From NCBI GenBank assembly GCA_018333835.1, contig JAGXSL010000001.1, positions 1 through 38,886 of the forward strand: a stretch of DNA of 38,886 nucleotides, read 5' to 3'. The notes under the pieces are model-generated. The model worked only from the letters and a program-made list of their open reading frames with translations. It did not search any database and was not told the origin of the DNA. The position numbers were made by a program, and so were the translations under genes. Position 1 is the stretch's first letter. Every line of letters starts with the position of its first letter. Origin of the DNA: Lysobacteraceae bacterium (GTDB taxonomy: Bacteria > Pseudomonadota > Gammaproteobacteria > Xanthomonadales > Xanthomonadaceae). Below are positions 28,844 to 37,659 of the stretch, one piece after another.

Positions 28844-30928
28844 TCAGCCGATCGAACCGACCAGCTTGAGCCGCTTGTCTTCGGGGATCTCGCTGTAGGC
28901 CAGCACCTGCAGCGCCGGCACCCCGTGCCGGAACATCCGGGACAGCACGCCGCGCACCGTGCCCGGCACCAGCAGCACCGCCGGCTCGCCACGCGCCTCC
29001 TGGCGCTGGGCGCAGTCGGCCAAGCTCTGTTGCAGGCGCTCGGCGAGCCCCGGCTCCAGCGCGGCGGCATTGCCGTTCACCGAGTCCTGCAAGATGCGTT
29101 CCAGCGGCGGGGCGAGGGTGTAGACCGGCAGTTCCGGCTTCATGCCGTTGATCTCCTGCACGATGAAGCGGCCGAGCGCGTTGCGCACCGCCGCCGTCAG
29201 CGCCGCCGGGTCCTGGGTGGACGCGCCGTGCTCGACCAGCGCCTCGGCGATCTGCCGGATCTGCCGCACCGGCACCTTCTCGGCGAGCAGGTTCTGCAGC
29301 ACCCGCACCACCACGGCGAGCGACAGGGTCTTGGGCGTCAGGTCCTCGACCAGCTTGGGCGCGGCCTTCTTCAGCGCGTCGAGCAGGGCCTGCGCCTCCT
29401 CGTGGCCGAGTAGTTCGGCGGCGTGCTCGCGGATGAGGTGGGAAAGGTGGGTGGCGATGACGGTGGCCGGGTCGACCACGGTATAGCCGAGCGATTCCGC
29501 CTGGGCGCGCTGCGCGGGCTGCACCCAGACCGCGTCGAGGCCGAAGGCCGGGTCCTTGCCCGGCAGGCCGGGCAGTTCGCCGAACACCTGCCCGGGGTTG
29601 AGCGCCATCTCGCGGTCGGGGTGGACCTCGCCCCCGGCCACCGGCACGCCGTGCACCAGCACCCGGTACTGGTTCGGCGGCAGGTCGAGGTTGTCGCGGA
29701 TGTGCACGGGCGGCACCAGGAACCCGAGTTCCTGCGTCTGCTTGCGGCGGATCGCCTTGATGCGCGCCATCAAATCGCCGCCCTGCGCCTTGTCGACCAG
29801 CGGGATCAGCCGGAAGCCGACCTCCAGCCCCAGCGCGTCGAGCGGGCGCACCTCCTCCCAGCCCAGTTCACCCGGCGGACCGGCCGCGCCGGTCGGGGCC
29901 AGCGCGGCCCGCGCGGCGGCCTCGGCGGCCTTCGCCTGCTCGGCCTGGTGGCGGCGGTAGAGCAGCCAGGCGATGTAGCCGAGGCCGGCGGCGAGGCTCA
30001 GGAAGGCGAAATTCGGCATGCCCGGGATCAGGCCAACGAAACCGACGATGCCGGCCGCGAGGGCGAGCGCCCGGTGCTGGCCGAAGACCTGGCCGAACAT
30101 GGCGTGGCCCATGTCCTGCGAGCGCGAGACGCGGGTGACGATGACCGCGACCGCGGTCGAGACCAGCAGGGCTGGCAGCTGGGCCGCGAGGCCGTCACCG
30201 ATCGAGAGCAGGATGAAGGTCTCGGCCGCGTCGCCGGCCGACATGCCGTGCTGCAGGGTGCCGATGGCGAAGCCGCCGAGGATGTTGATGAACAGAATCA
30301 GGATGCCGGCGATGGCATCACCGCGGATGAACTTGCCGGCGCCGTCCATCGAACCGTAGAAGTCGGCCTCCTCGCGCACCTCGTCGCGCCGGGCCTTGGC
30401 CTCCTCGCGGCTCAGGATGCCGGCGTTGAGGTCGGCGTCGATCGCCATCTGCTTGCCCGGCAGGGCGTCCAGGGTGAAGCGCGCCGCCACTTCCGAGACG
30501 CGGGTGGCACCCTTGGTGATGACGATGAAGTTGATGATGGTGAGGATGGCGAAGACGATGATGCCGACCGCGAAGCTGCCGCCGACCACGAAGGCGCCGA
30601 AGCTCGCGATCACCTGGCCGGCGGCGTCGTGGCCCTCGTGGCCGTGGAGCAGCACGACGCGGGTGGAGGCGACGTTCAGCGCCAGCCGGAACAGCGTCAC
30701 CAGCAGCAGCACGGTGGGGAAGATCGAGAAGTCGAGCGGCCGCTTGACGTAGACCACCGCCAGCAGCACCACCAGCGAGGCCGCGATGCTGAGCGTGAAC
30801 AGCGCATCCAGCGCCAGCGGCGGCAGCGGCACCACGATCATCGCCAGCACGGCCAGCACCACCACCGGCACGGCAACCCCCTGCTGGATCAGTTGGCGGG
30901 TGCGTTGGAAGCTCGGCAGGGCGGCCAT
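28844..30928 (-). CDS. flhA: Flagellar export protein FlhA
   Basis: From ATG 30928 (MAALPSFQRTRQLIQQG); FIRGDAIAGILILFINILGGFAIGTLQHGMSAGDAAETFILLSIGDGLAAQLPALLVSTAVAVIVTR. Confidence 0.96.
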   Translation of the reverse strand: MAALPSFQRTRQLIQQGVAVPVVVLAVLAMIVVPLPPLALDALFTLSIAASLVVLLAVVYVKRPLDFSIFPTVLLLVTLFRLALNVASTRVVLLHGHEGHDAAGQVIASFGAFVVGGSFAVGIIVFAILTIINFIVITKGATRVSEVAARFTLDALPGKQMAIDADLNAGILSREEAKARRDEVREEADFYGSMDGAGKFIRGDAIAGILILFINILGGFAIGTLQHGMSAGDAAETFILLSIGDGLAAQLPALLVSTAVAVIVTRVSRSQDMGHAMFGQVFGQHRALALAAGIVGFVGLIPGMPNFAFLSLAAGLGYIAWLLYRRHQAEQAKAAEAAARAALAPTGAAGPPGELGWEEVRPLDALGLEVGFRLIPLVDKAQGGDLMARIKAIRRKQTQELGFLVPPVHIRDNLDLPPNQYRVLVHGVPVAGGEVHPDREMALNPGQVFGELPGLPGKDPAFGLDAVWVQPAQRAQAESLGYTVVDPATVIATHLSHLIREHAAELLGHEEAQALLDALKKAAPKLVEDLTPKTLSLAVVVRVLQNLLAEKVPVRQIRQIAEALVEHGASTQDPAALTAAVRNALGRFIVQEINGMKPELPVYTLAPPLERILQDSVNGNAAALEPGLAERLQQSLADCAQRQEARGEPAVLLVPGTVRGVLSRMFRHGVPALQVLAYSEIPEDKRLKLVGSIG

Positions 30929-30946
30929 GGGGCGGGCAGCGGGCAA

Positions 30947-30960
30947 GGGGGCGAACCCCC
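30947..30960. other. Perfect GC palindrome over the predicted flhA transcription start
   Basis: ggggg-cgaa-ccccc on plus (GGGGG-TTCG-CCCCC on minus). Confidence 0.6.
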
Positions 30961-30977
30961 CGTGCAAGGCGCGTGCC
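30952..30977 (-). promoter_or_regulatory. Sigma-54 (RpoN) promoter upstream of flhA
   Basis: Minus-strand GGCACG-CGCC-TTGCA (plus cgtgcc 30972-30977, gcaa 30964-30967); exact GG-N10-GC spacing; predicted +1 near 30952, about 24 nt before the ATG. Confidence 0.8.
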
Positions 30978-31042
30978 GGGGCTCCAAATTCGCCTCGGCC
31001 CCTGCCCGCGTCAGGGCGGACCCGCGACGAAACCCGCGATCA

Positions 31043-32161
31043 CTACTCGCGCTCCAGCTCGTCGAAATCCGGCAACTCCGGGTAGGGACCGCGCTTCGGC
31101 GTCCAGACCTTGAGCTGGTAGACATGGCTCAGCACCTGGGCGACGGCCTGGTAGAGCTTGACCGGGATCTCGCGGTCCAGCTCGACGCGGGCGTGCAGCA
31201 CGCGCGCCAGCGGCGGGGCCGAGAGCACCGGCACGCGGTGCGCCGCGGCCACCTTGCGGATGGCGAGCGCCACCTCGTCGACGCCCTTGGCCACCAGCAC
31301 CGGCGCCCGCGCCTTGGCTGGGTCGTACTTCAGCGCCACGGCGTAGTGGGTCGGGTTGACCAGCACCACGTCGGCCTGCGGCACCGCCTCCATCATCCGC
31401 CGGTTGGAGAGCTGCTGCTGCAGGCGCCGGATGTGGCCCTTGACCTCGGGCCGGCCGTCGGTCTCTTTCAGCTCCTCCATCAGCTCCTGCCGGGTCATCT
31501 TCAGGCGGCGCTTCCAGCTCCAGAGCTGGAAGGGCACGTCGGCCGCCGCCAGCAGCACGAGCACCGCACCCATCGCCACCAGCAGGCCGAGCACCAGGGC
31601 GAAGCCCTCGCCCGCCGCCGTCGCCACCGGCATCAGGGCGAGCGCCAGCAGCTCGTCCTCGAAGGCGAGGTAGTAGGCGAAGGTGACGGCGCCCAGCAGG
31701 ACCACCCGCAGCACCGCCTTGACGAACTCGCCGAGCCCTTGCACGCCCCAGAGCCGCTTGATGCCGGCAAGCGGCGAGACCCGTTGCCATTGCGGGGCCA
31801 TCGCTTTCGCGCTGAAACCCAGGCCCATCACCGCCGGGGCGACCGCACAGGCCAGCAGGCACAGGCCGATGACCGGCAGCACCAGCAGCAGCAGTTCGCC
31901 GCCGATCATGGCCGCCTGGGCCGGCAGCTCGGTGCCGAGGTTGCGGCCGTTGCCGGCGCGTTCGAGGTGGTAGCGCATCCAGTCCAGCATGTGCCGGCCC
32001 ATCCAGCCGCCGAAGGCCATCATGGCGAGGGCGGCGGCGAGGAACACCGCCGCCGTGGCCAGTTCCTGCGAACGCGGGCTGTCGCCCTTTTCGCGGGCGT
32101 CCTGCAGCCGCTTCGGGGTCGGCAGTTCGGTTTTTTCCTGGCCGTTCTCGTTTTCCGCCAT
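31043..32161 (-). CDS. flhB: Flagellar export protein FlhB
   Basis: From ATG 32161 (MAENENGQEKTELPTPKRLQDAREKGDSPRS); autocleavage motif VNPTHYAVALKYDP. Confidence 0.96.
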   Translation of the reverse strand: MAENENGQEKTELPTPKRLQDAREKGDSPRSQELATAAVFLAAALAMMAFGGWMGRHMLDWMRYHLERAGNGRNLGTELPAQAAMIGGELLLLVLPVIGLCLLACAVAPAVMGLGFSAKAMAPQWQRVSPLAGIKRLWGVQGLGEFVKAVLRVVLLGAVTFAYYLAFEDELLALALMPVATAAGEGFALVLGLLVAMGAVLVLLAAADVPFQLWSWKRRLKMTRQELMEELKETDGRPEVKGHIRRLQQQLSNRRMMEAVPQADVVLVNPTHYAVALKYDPAKARAPVLVAKGVDEVALAIRKVAAAHRVPVLSAPPLARVLHARVELDREIPVKLYQAVAQVLSHVYQLKVWTPKRGPYPELPDFDELERE

Positions 32162-32165
32162 GGCC

Positions 32166-32957
32166 CTACCCCAGCCAGCCCAGCGCGACTTCGAAGGCAT
32201 CGCTGAAGAGCGCCTGCACCGGCGCCAGCAACTGGCCGGTCAGCACCACCATCAGCAGCAGGCCGAGCAGCAGCGAGGCCGGCAGGCCGAGCTGGATCGG
32301 GTTGAGCGCCGGGGCGGCGCGGCTCATCACGCCGAAGGCGAGGTTGACCACCAGCATCGCCAGCACCACCGGCAGGGCGATCTGCAGGCCGACGGCGAAC
32401 ATGCGCCCGGCGAACGCGGGGACGGCCGCCAGTGTCGCCGCGTCCGGCGTCCAGTCGGAACCAAGCGGCACCATCCGCCAGGAATCGGCCAGCAGCTCGA
32501 CCAGCAGCAGGTGCCCGTTCATCGACAGGAACAGCAGGGCGAAGCACAGGTAGAACCACTGCCCGACCACGCCGGAATTGGTGCCGCGCATGGGGTCGGC
32601 GAGCACGGCGAAGGCGAGGCCGGTGCCCTGGGCGATGAACTCGCCGGCCAGCGCGCCGGCCTCGAAGGCGAGCCGCAGCACGAAGCCCATGGCCACGCCG
32701 ATGAGCACCTCGCGGGCAACCAGCAGCACGGTCAGCGGGTCGATGCCGGGCAGCGGCGGCGGCGGTCCGGCGAGCGGGGCCATGGCGAAGCCGAGCGCCA
32801 GCGCCAGCATGCCCTTGACCCGCCGCGGCACCGAGCGGGTGCCGAGCAGCGGGGCCACCATCACCAGGCCGCCGATCCGCAGCGCCGTCCACAGCGCGGC
32901 GTTGATTCCGGCGAGCAGCACGGCACCGTCGACCACGATGGCCGGCACGGCGGCCAC
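32166..32957 (-). CDS. fliR: Flagellar export protein FliR
   Basis: 263 aa membrane protein; LGTRSVPRRVKGMLALALGFAM, FLSMNGHLLLVELLADSW; between fliQ and flhB. Confidence 0.93.
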   Translation of the reverse strand: MAAVPAIVVDGAVLLAGINAALWTALRIGGLVMVAPLLGTRSVPRRVKGMLALALGFAMAPLAGPPPPLPGIDPLTVLLVAREVLIGVAMGFVLRLAFEAGALAGEFIAQGTGLAFAVLADPMRGTNSGVVGQWFYLCFALLFLSMNGHLLLVELLADSWRMVPLGSDWTPDAATLAAVPAFAGRMFAVGLQIALPVVLAMLVVNLAFGVMSRAAPALNPIQLGLPASLLLGLLLMVVLTGQLLAPVQALFSDAFEVALGWLG

Positions 32958-32961
32958 GACT

Positions 32962-33231
32962 TCAGCCCACCACGCTCGGGATGCGCTGGAACAGCGCGAC
33001 GGTGAACTCGACCATGGTGATGACCAGGGTGCTGCCCAGCATGGCGAGCACCGCCACCATGGCCACCGCCTTGGCGACGAAGGCGACGGTCGGTTCGTTG
33101 ACCTGGGTGGCCGCCTGCAGCAGGCCGACCACGACGCCGACCACCAGCACCACGAGCAGCAGCGGCCCGCCGACCAGCAGGGCCAGCTCGAGGCCGCGCG
33201 AGAGTTCGGTGAGGGCGGTCTCCGGGCTCAT
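32962..33231 (-). CDS. fliQ: Flagellar export protein FliQ
   Basis: 89 aa, two TM segments; LLQAATQVNEPTVAFVAKAVAM. Confidence 0.94.
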   Translation of the reverse strand: MSPETALTELSRGLELALLVGGPLLLVVLVVGVVVGLLQAATQVNEPTVAFVAKAVAMVAVLAMLGSTLVITMVEFTVALFQRIPSVVG

Positions 33232-33233
33232 CC

Positions 33234-34043
33234 TCAGCCCGCGCCCACCACGGCCGCGACCGGGTTGAAACTGCCGGCCAGCGTGCCGACCACCAGCACC
33301 CAGCCATCGACCAGCACGAACAGCAGGATCTTGAACGGCGCCGAGACCAGCATCGGCGACATCATCATCATGCCCATCGACATCAGCACGCTGGCGACGA
33401 CCAGGTCGATGACCACGAACGGGATGAAGATCAGAAAGCCGATCTCGAAAGCGGTCTTCAGCTCCGAGGTGAGGAACGAGGCCACCAGCACGCCGAAGGG
33501 GATGTCGGCCGGCGAGGCGAAGCCCTGCGTGTGCCCGGAAAGGTTGGCGAAGGTGAGCAGGTCGGTGTCGCGGATCTGCGCCAGCATGAAGGCGCGGAAG
33601 GGCTCGGCGCTGGCGGCCCAGGCGGCCTGGAAGGACAGCTCGCCGGCGAGGTAGGGCGAGAGGCCGTTGGCCCAGGATTGCTCGGCCACCGGCATCATCA
33701 CCATCATCGTCAGGAACAGCGCGAGGCCGACCAGGATCTGGTTGGACGGCGTCTGCCCGGTGCCGAGTGCCATCCGCAGCAGGGCCATCACCACGATGAT
33801 CCGGGTGAAGGCGGTGCAGGCCAAGAGCAGGCTGGGCAGCAGGGTGATGGCCGTCATCGACAGCAGCACGGCCAGCGAGACGCTGATGTCCTCGCCGCCG
33901 ACGTTGGCGATGGTCACCGGCGGCAGGCCGGTGGGTTGGGGGCCCGCGGCGGCGGCCAGCGAGGGCACCAGGGCCAGCAGCAGGACCAGCGGCAAGGTCA
34001 GCGGGGAAAGGCGTCGAGAAGAACGAGTGGGCACGGCGGGCAT
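33234..34043 (-). CDS. fliP: Flagellar export protein FliP
   Basis: From ATG 34043; SLAVLLSMTAITLLPSLLLACTAFTRIIVVMALLRMALGTGQTPSNQILVGLALFLTMMVMMPV. Confidence 0.95.
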   Translation of the reverse strand: MPAVPTRSSRRLSPLTLPLVLLLALVPSLAAAAGPQPTGLPPVTIANVGGEDISVSLAVLLSMTAITLLPSLLLACTAFTRIIVVMALLRMALGTGQTPSNQILVGLALFLTMMVMMPVAEQSWANGLSPYLAGELSFQAAWAASAEPFRAFMLAQIRDTDLLTFANLSGHTQGFASPADIPFGVLVASFLTSELKTAFEIGFLIFIPFVVIDLVVASVLMSMGMMMMSPMLVSAPFKILLFVLVDGWVLVVGTLAGSFNPVAAVVGAG

Positions 34044-34045
34044 CC

Positions 34046-34063
34046 GGCGGGGTCCACCCCGCC
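34046..34063. other. Perfect 7-bp stem palindrome immediately upstream of the fliP ATG
   Basis: GGCGGGG-TCCA-CCCCGCC, ending 2 nt from the fliP start codon and covering the predicted start site. Confidence 0.65.
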
Positions 34064-34079
34064 GTGCAAGCGGCGTGCC
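34054..34079 (-). promoter_or_regulatory. Sigma-54 (RpoN) promoter in the fliO-fliP gap
   Basis: Minus-strand GGCACG-CCGC-TTGCA (plus cgtgcc 34074-34079, gcaa 34066-34069); exact GG-N10-GC spacing; predicted +1 near 34054. Confidence 0.72.
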
Positions 34080-34089
34080 GCGGAGGGGC

Positions 34090-34425
34090 TCAGGCCGAAT
34101 CGCGCGCCTTGAGCCGCGCCAGCAGCTCGGCGAAGCCGGCCTGGCTCGGGGTGTCGAGCAGCGGTTCGGGCAGGCTGTGCAGCAGGGTGACGGTGTGCGT
34201 GGTGACGCCGAGCAGCAGTTGCTGGCCACCGCAGTCGACCACCACCACCCGCTCGCGCGGCCCGACCGCCAGGCTCGCCACCACCCGCAGGCCCGGCAGC
34301 GGGCGCAGCCCGGCGCCCGGCATCCGCTTGAGCAGCCAGGCGAGGCCGAGGATCAGCGCCACCACCAGGGCCAGCGCGGCCAGGGTGCCGCCGATGCTGG
34401 GCAGGGACGACGCGAGGGGGGCCAT
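34090..34425 (-). CDS. fliO: Flagellar biosynthesis protein FliO
   Basis: 111 aa from ATG 34425; single TM then LLKRMPGAGLRPLPGLRVVASLAVGPRERVVVVDCGGQQLLLGV. Confidence 0.88.
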   Translation of the reverse strand: MAPLASSLPSIGGTLAALALVVALILGLAWLLKRMPGAGLRPLPGLRVVASLAVGPRERVVVVDCGGQQLLLGVTTHTVTLLHSLPEPLLDTPSQAGFAELLARLKARDSA

Positions 34426-34427
34426 GG

Positions 34428-34778
34428 TCAGCGCAGCCGCTTGATGCGCTCGGAGGGGCTGACCACGTCGGTCAGGCGCACGCCGAAGCGCTCGTTGACG
34501 ACCACCACCTCGCCCTGCGCCACCAGGGTGCCGTTGACGTAGACGTCGAGCGGCTCGCCGGCCATGCGCTCCAGCTCCACCACCGAGCCCTGGTTGAGCT
34601 GCAGCAGGTTGCGGATCGGGATGCGGGCGCGGCCGACCTCCAGCGAGAGGCTGACCGGCACGTCGAGGATCAGGTCGAGGTTCACGTCGCCGGCACCGGC
34701 GGCCGGCTCGGCCGGGGCCGGGCCGGGGGCGAGATCGCCCCACATGGCGAGGTCGGCGGCATCTTTCTCGGTGCTCAT
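34428..34778 (-). CDS. fliN: Flagellar motor switch protein FliN
   Basis: 116 aa; LILDVPVSLSLEVGRARIPIRNLLQLNQGSVVELERMAGEPLDVYVNGTLVAQGEVVVVNERFGVRLTDVVSPSERIKRL. Confidence 0.96.
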   Translation of the reverse strand: MSTEKDAADLAMWGDLAPGPAPAEPAAGAGDVNLDLILDVPVSLSLEVGRARIPIRNLLQLNQGSVVELERMAGEPLDVYVNGTLVAQGEVVVVNERFGVRLTDVVSPSERIKRLR

Positions 34779-34788
34779 GGCGTGTCCT

Positions 34789-35772
34789 TCAGTTCGTCCG
34801 CGCCCGCGGCACGGGCGGGGTGAGGCGGGTGATCTTGACCGCGTTCTTGCCGCCGTGCAGGCCGAACTCGCCTTCGAACAGAGGCAGGTTCTCGGCCATC
34901 AGCGGGATGCGCTTGCCGATCTCGATCGGAAGCACGTCGCCGATCTTCAGCGCCACCAGCTGGCGCACGGTCAGGGTCCTGGTGGCGAGCACGCCGGCAA
35001 GCTCCAGCATGGCGCCGTTCAGGCCCTCGCGGAGCTGCGCCGGGAAGGTCTCGTCCTTCTCGGAGCGGTCGGAGGCGATGCCGGCGTCGAGCAGCTCGCG
35101 CAACGGCTCCAGCATGGCGTAGGGCAGGGTCACGTGCATCTCGCCGCCGCCGCCTTCCAGTTCGATGTGGAACTTGCTCACCACCACGTACTCGCGCGGG
35201 CTGACGATGCTGGCGAAGTGCGGGTTGACCTCGGAGTTGCTGTACTCGAACTCGACCGCCAGCACCGGCGACCAGGCCTCGGTGAGGTCGGCGAAGGCCT
35301 GCTTGAGCAGGAGTTGGATCACCCGCATCTCGGTCGGGGTGAACTCGCGGCCCTCGATCTTGGCCGGGAAGCGGCCGGCCCCGCCGAAGAAGTTGTCGAG
35401 CACGGCGAACACCAGAGTCGGCTCGAACACGACGAGGCCGGTGCCGCGCAGCGGCTTCATCTTGATCAGGTTGAGGTTGGTCGGCACGTACAGGGTGTGC
35501 AGGTAGTCGCCGAACTTCATCAGCTCGACGCCGCGCACCGAGAGGTCGGCCGAGCGCCGCAGCAGGTTGAACAGGCCGACCCGCCACATCCGGGCGAAGC
35601 GCTCGTTGACCATCTCCAGCGTGGGCATGCGCCCGCGCACGATGCGGTCCTGGGTGGCGAAATCGAAGCTGCGCACCTCGCCGGGCGGAGGCGGCGCCTC
35701 GGTGTCGACGGCGCCGGAATCCACGCCGTGCAGCAGGGCATCGATCTCGTCCTGGGAGAGCAGGTCGCTCAT
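34789..35772 (-). CDS. fliM: Flagellar motor switch protein FliM
   Basis: 327 aa; N-terminal CheY-binding motif MSDLLSQDEIDALLHGV; FGDYLHTLYVPTNLNLIKMKPLRGTGLVVFEPTLVFAVLDNFFGG. Confidence 0.96.
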   Translation of the reverse strand: MSDLLSQDEIDALLHGVDSGAVDTEAPPPPGEVRSFDFATQDRIVRGRMPTLEMVNERFARMWRVGLFNLLRRSADLSVRGVELMKFGDYLHTLYVPTNLNLIKMKPLRGTGLVVFEPTLVFAVLDNFFGGAGRFPAKIEGREFTPTEMRVIQLLLKQAFADLTEAWSPVLAVEFEYSNSEVNPHFASIVSPREYVVVSKFHIELEGGGGEMHVTLPYAMLEPLRELLDAGIASDRSEKDETFPAQLREGLNGAMLELAGVLATRTLTVRQLVALKIGDVLPIEIGKRIPLMAENLPLFEGEFGLHGGKNAVKITRLTPPVPRARTN

Positions 35773-35782
35773 CGGCGCGCCA

Positions 35783-36307
35783 TCACTGGGTGACGAAGCT
35801 GGTGAACAGCACGGCGGCCGCCGTATCGCGCTGGCCGGTCTCGGCCTCGAGCACGCGGTTGACCTCGGCCAGCGCCTTGTCCTGCAGGTGGGTCATGGCG
35901 TCGGGGCGGGCCAGCTCCTCGGCCGTGGTCTGCCGCAACTGGGCGAGCAGGGCGCTCTGGATCGCCGGCAGGTGGGCCTCGATGGCGGCCTTGGCCGGCT
36001 CGCCGCGGGCGCCGATCTGCACCCGCACCTGCAGGAAGGCCGGCCCGCCGGGCGGCAGGTTGGCGACCAGCGCGCCTTCGATCTCGACGTAGCTCATCGG
36101 CAGCGCCGGGGCGCGGCGCGGCTCGTCGGTCACCTCGTCCTCGGTCGGGGCCGCGTCGGGTCGGGGCATCAGGAAGAACATGAGGCCACCGACCAGTACG
36201 GCGGAGAGCAGGGCCGCGCCGACGATCGGCACGATCGGGGGCTTCGGCTTGGCTTCGCCGGGGGTGGCGGGGGCGGGGGCGGCGGCGGCGGGCTTCTTGT
36301 CGGCCAT
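35783..36307 (-). CDS. fliL: Flagellar basal body-associated protein FliL
   Basis: 174 aa from ATG 36307; single TM IVPIVGAALLSAVLVGGLMFFLM, YVEIEGALVANLPPGGPAFLQVRVQIGA. Confidence 0.9.
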   Translation of the reverse strand: MADKKPAAAAPAPATPGEAKPKPPIVPIVGAALLSAVLVGGLMFFLMPRPDAAPTEDEVTDEPRRAPALPMSYVEIEGALVANLPPGGPAFLQVRVQIGARGEPAKAAIEAHLPAIQSALLAQLRQTTAEELARPDAMTHLQDKALAEVNRVLEAETGQRDTAAAVLFTSFVTQ

Positions 36308-36325
36308 GGGGGTTCCTGTGCGCTG

Positions 36326-36351
36326 GTGAGGAGGCGTGCAAGCGGCATGCC
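36326..36351 (-). promoter_or_regulatory. Sigma-54 (RpoN) promoter upstream of fliL
   Basis: Minus-strand GGCATG-CCGC-TTGCA (plus catgcc 36346-36351, gcaa 36338-36341); exact GG-N10-GC spacing; predicted +1 near 36326; AGGAA Shine-Dalgarno-like sequence before the ATG. Confidence 0.8.
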
Positions 36352-36438
36352 GGCCGGCCACCGCGTCGGGCGTAGTAGGCGACGAATCGGCCGAGGGTTC
36401 AATCGACCGGGTGGCAACGCCGCGATCCCGGCGGCCGA

Positions 36439-37659
36439 TCAGGCGTAGAGGTCGAGCAAGCCTTCGCCTCGACGTGGCGGCGCGCCGGCGGCCGGCCCGG
36501 CCGGAGCCGGCTCGCCACTCTCGCCGGTGGCGACGCGCCCGAAGTGGGCCAGCGTGGCGCGCTCGCTCTCGCGACCGGCCGCCCCGGCGTCCTGGCCTTG
36601 GCCCTGGCCGACATCGGCCTGGCCGAGTTGCAGGCCGCCTTGGGCCAGCAGTTCGCGCAGGCGCGGCAGGGCCTGTTCCAGCGCCTGCCGGGTTTCGGCC
36701 GCGACGGCGTGCATGGCGAGATCGACGCGGTCGCCGTCCAGTTGCAGGCGGATCTCGATCGGCCCGAGGCCCTCCGGCGCGAGCCGCAGGCGAACCTCGC
36801 CGCCGCCCTGCTCGGCCATCCACTGCAGGCGGCTGCCCAGTGCCTCGGCGAAACGTCGGTCGTGCAGGGGCAGCGGGGCTGGGAAGGCAGCGGCCAGGTC
36901 GAGCCGGGGCAGGCCGCCGGCCGCCGGCGTGGTCCAGGGCAGGGTCGTGTCCTCGACCGGGGCCGCCAGCGGGCCGCCCTCGACGGAATCGGGCCGGATG
37001 CCCGGAATGGTGCCCGGGAGGATCGCCGCCGCCATCGCAAGCCCGGTGGCCGTGGCCACGGCCGGGGTCGCGTTCGCGGCCATGGCGACCGCCGCCAGCG
37101 GCGATGGCAGCGGCGTGGCGGCGGTCGGCGGCGGCGCCAGCGGCACGGCGGCAGCCGGCGACGGCGAGGGGAACGCTTCGGCAGAAAGCCGGGCCGTTCG
37201 CGCCGTTGCAAGCAGGGGTGCCGGGACGGCCGGCGGCACCGTCGTCGTGACCGGGGCGTCGGGGAACAGCGCGAACAGCCCGGCCGGCGGCCAGTCCGGC
37301 GGCGTCGCGGCGGGCGTCGCCGGCGCGGCCGCAAGCGGTGGTTCGGGGACCGCTTGGGGGGGCGAGGAGACTGGGGTGGTCGGCAGGGTCGGGGCGGCGA
37401 GCGGAGGCGAAGGGGCCGAGGCGGTCGGCAGGCTCGGGGCGGTGGGCGGCGACGGGACGGCCGGCTCGGTCGGCCCCGGCCCCGGCGCGGACGCGGACGT
37501 GGGCGAGGGCGGAGCATCGCTGGTGCTCCGGTCGGCCGCACCGAGCACGGCGGCGAAACCGCCCTCGGGCGGGACTGGGCCGACCGGAGCCGCCGGCCCG
37601 CCGGGGCCGCCGGAAGCGGGCACGGGGACGGCGGCGGGATCGAGGCGCACGGCGGGCAT
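36439..37659 (-). CDS. fliK: Flagellar hook-length control protein FliK
   Basis: 406 aa; long A/P-rich N-terminal region and conserved C-terminal domain GGGEVRLRLAPEGLGPIEIRLQLDGDRVDLAMHAVAAETRQALEQALPRLRELLAQGGLQLGQADV. Confidence 0.92.
   Translation of the reverse strand: MPAVRLDPAAVPVPASGGPGGPAAPVGPVPPEGGFAAVLGAADRSTSDAPPSPTSASAPGPGPTEPAVPSPPTAPSLPTASAPSPPLAAPTLPTTPVSSPPQAVPEPPLAAAPATPAATPPDWPPAGLFALFPDAPVTTTVPPAVPAPLLATARTARLSAEAFPSPSPAAAVPLAPPPTAATPLPSPLAAVAMAANATPAVATATGLAMAAAILPGTIPGIRPDSVEGGPLAAPVEDTTLPWTTPAAGGLPRLDLAAAFPAPLPLHDRRFAEALGSRLQWMAEQGGGEVRLRLAPEGLGPIEIRLQLDGDRVDLAMHAVAAETRQALEQALPRLRELLAQGGLQLGQADVGQGQGQDAGAAGRESERATLAHFGRVATGESGEPAPAGPAAGAPPRRGEGLLDLYA

Noticed and set aside
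29423-32206. 927-aa plus-strand ORF opposite flhA/flhB
   Set aside because: Antisense to clear FlhA and FlhB; Q/H/R-rich translation typical of a GC-rich shadow frame.
36386-36439. ATCGGCCG/CGGCCGAT inverted repeat after fliK as a terminator
   Set aside because: 38-nt loop and no T-tract; not convincing as an intrinsic terminator.
37205-37227. gttgcaagcaggggtgccgg inside fliK, resembling the sigma-54 element
   Set aside because: GG/GC spacing is off by one and it lies within coding sequence.
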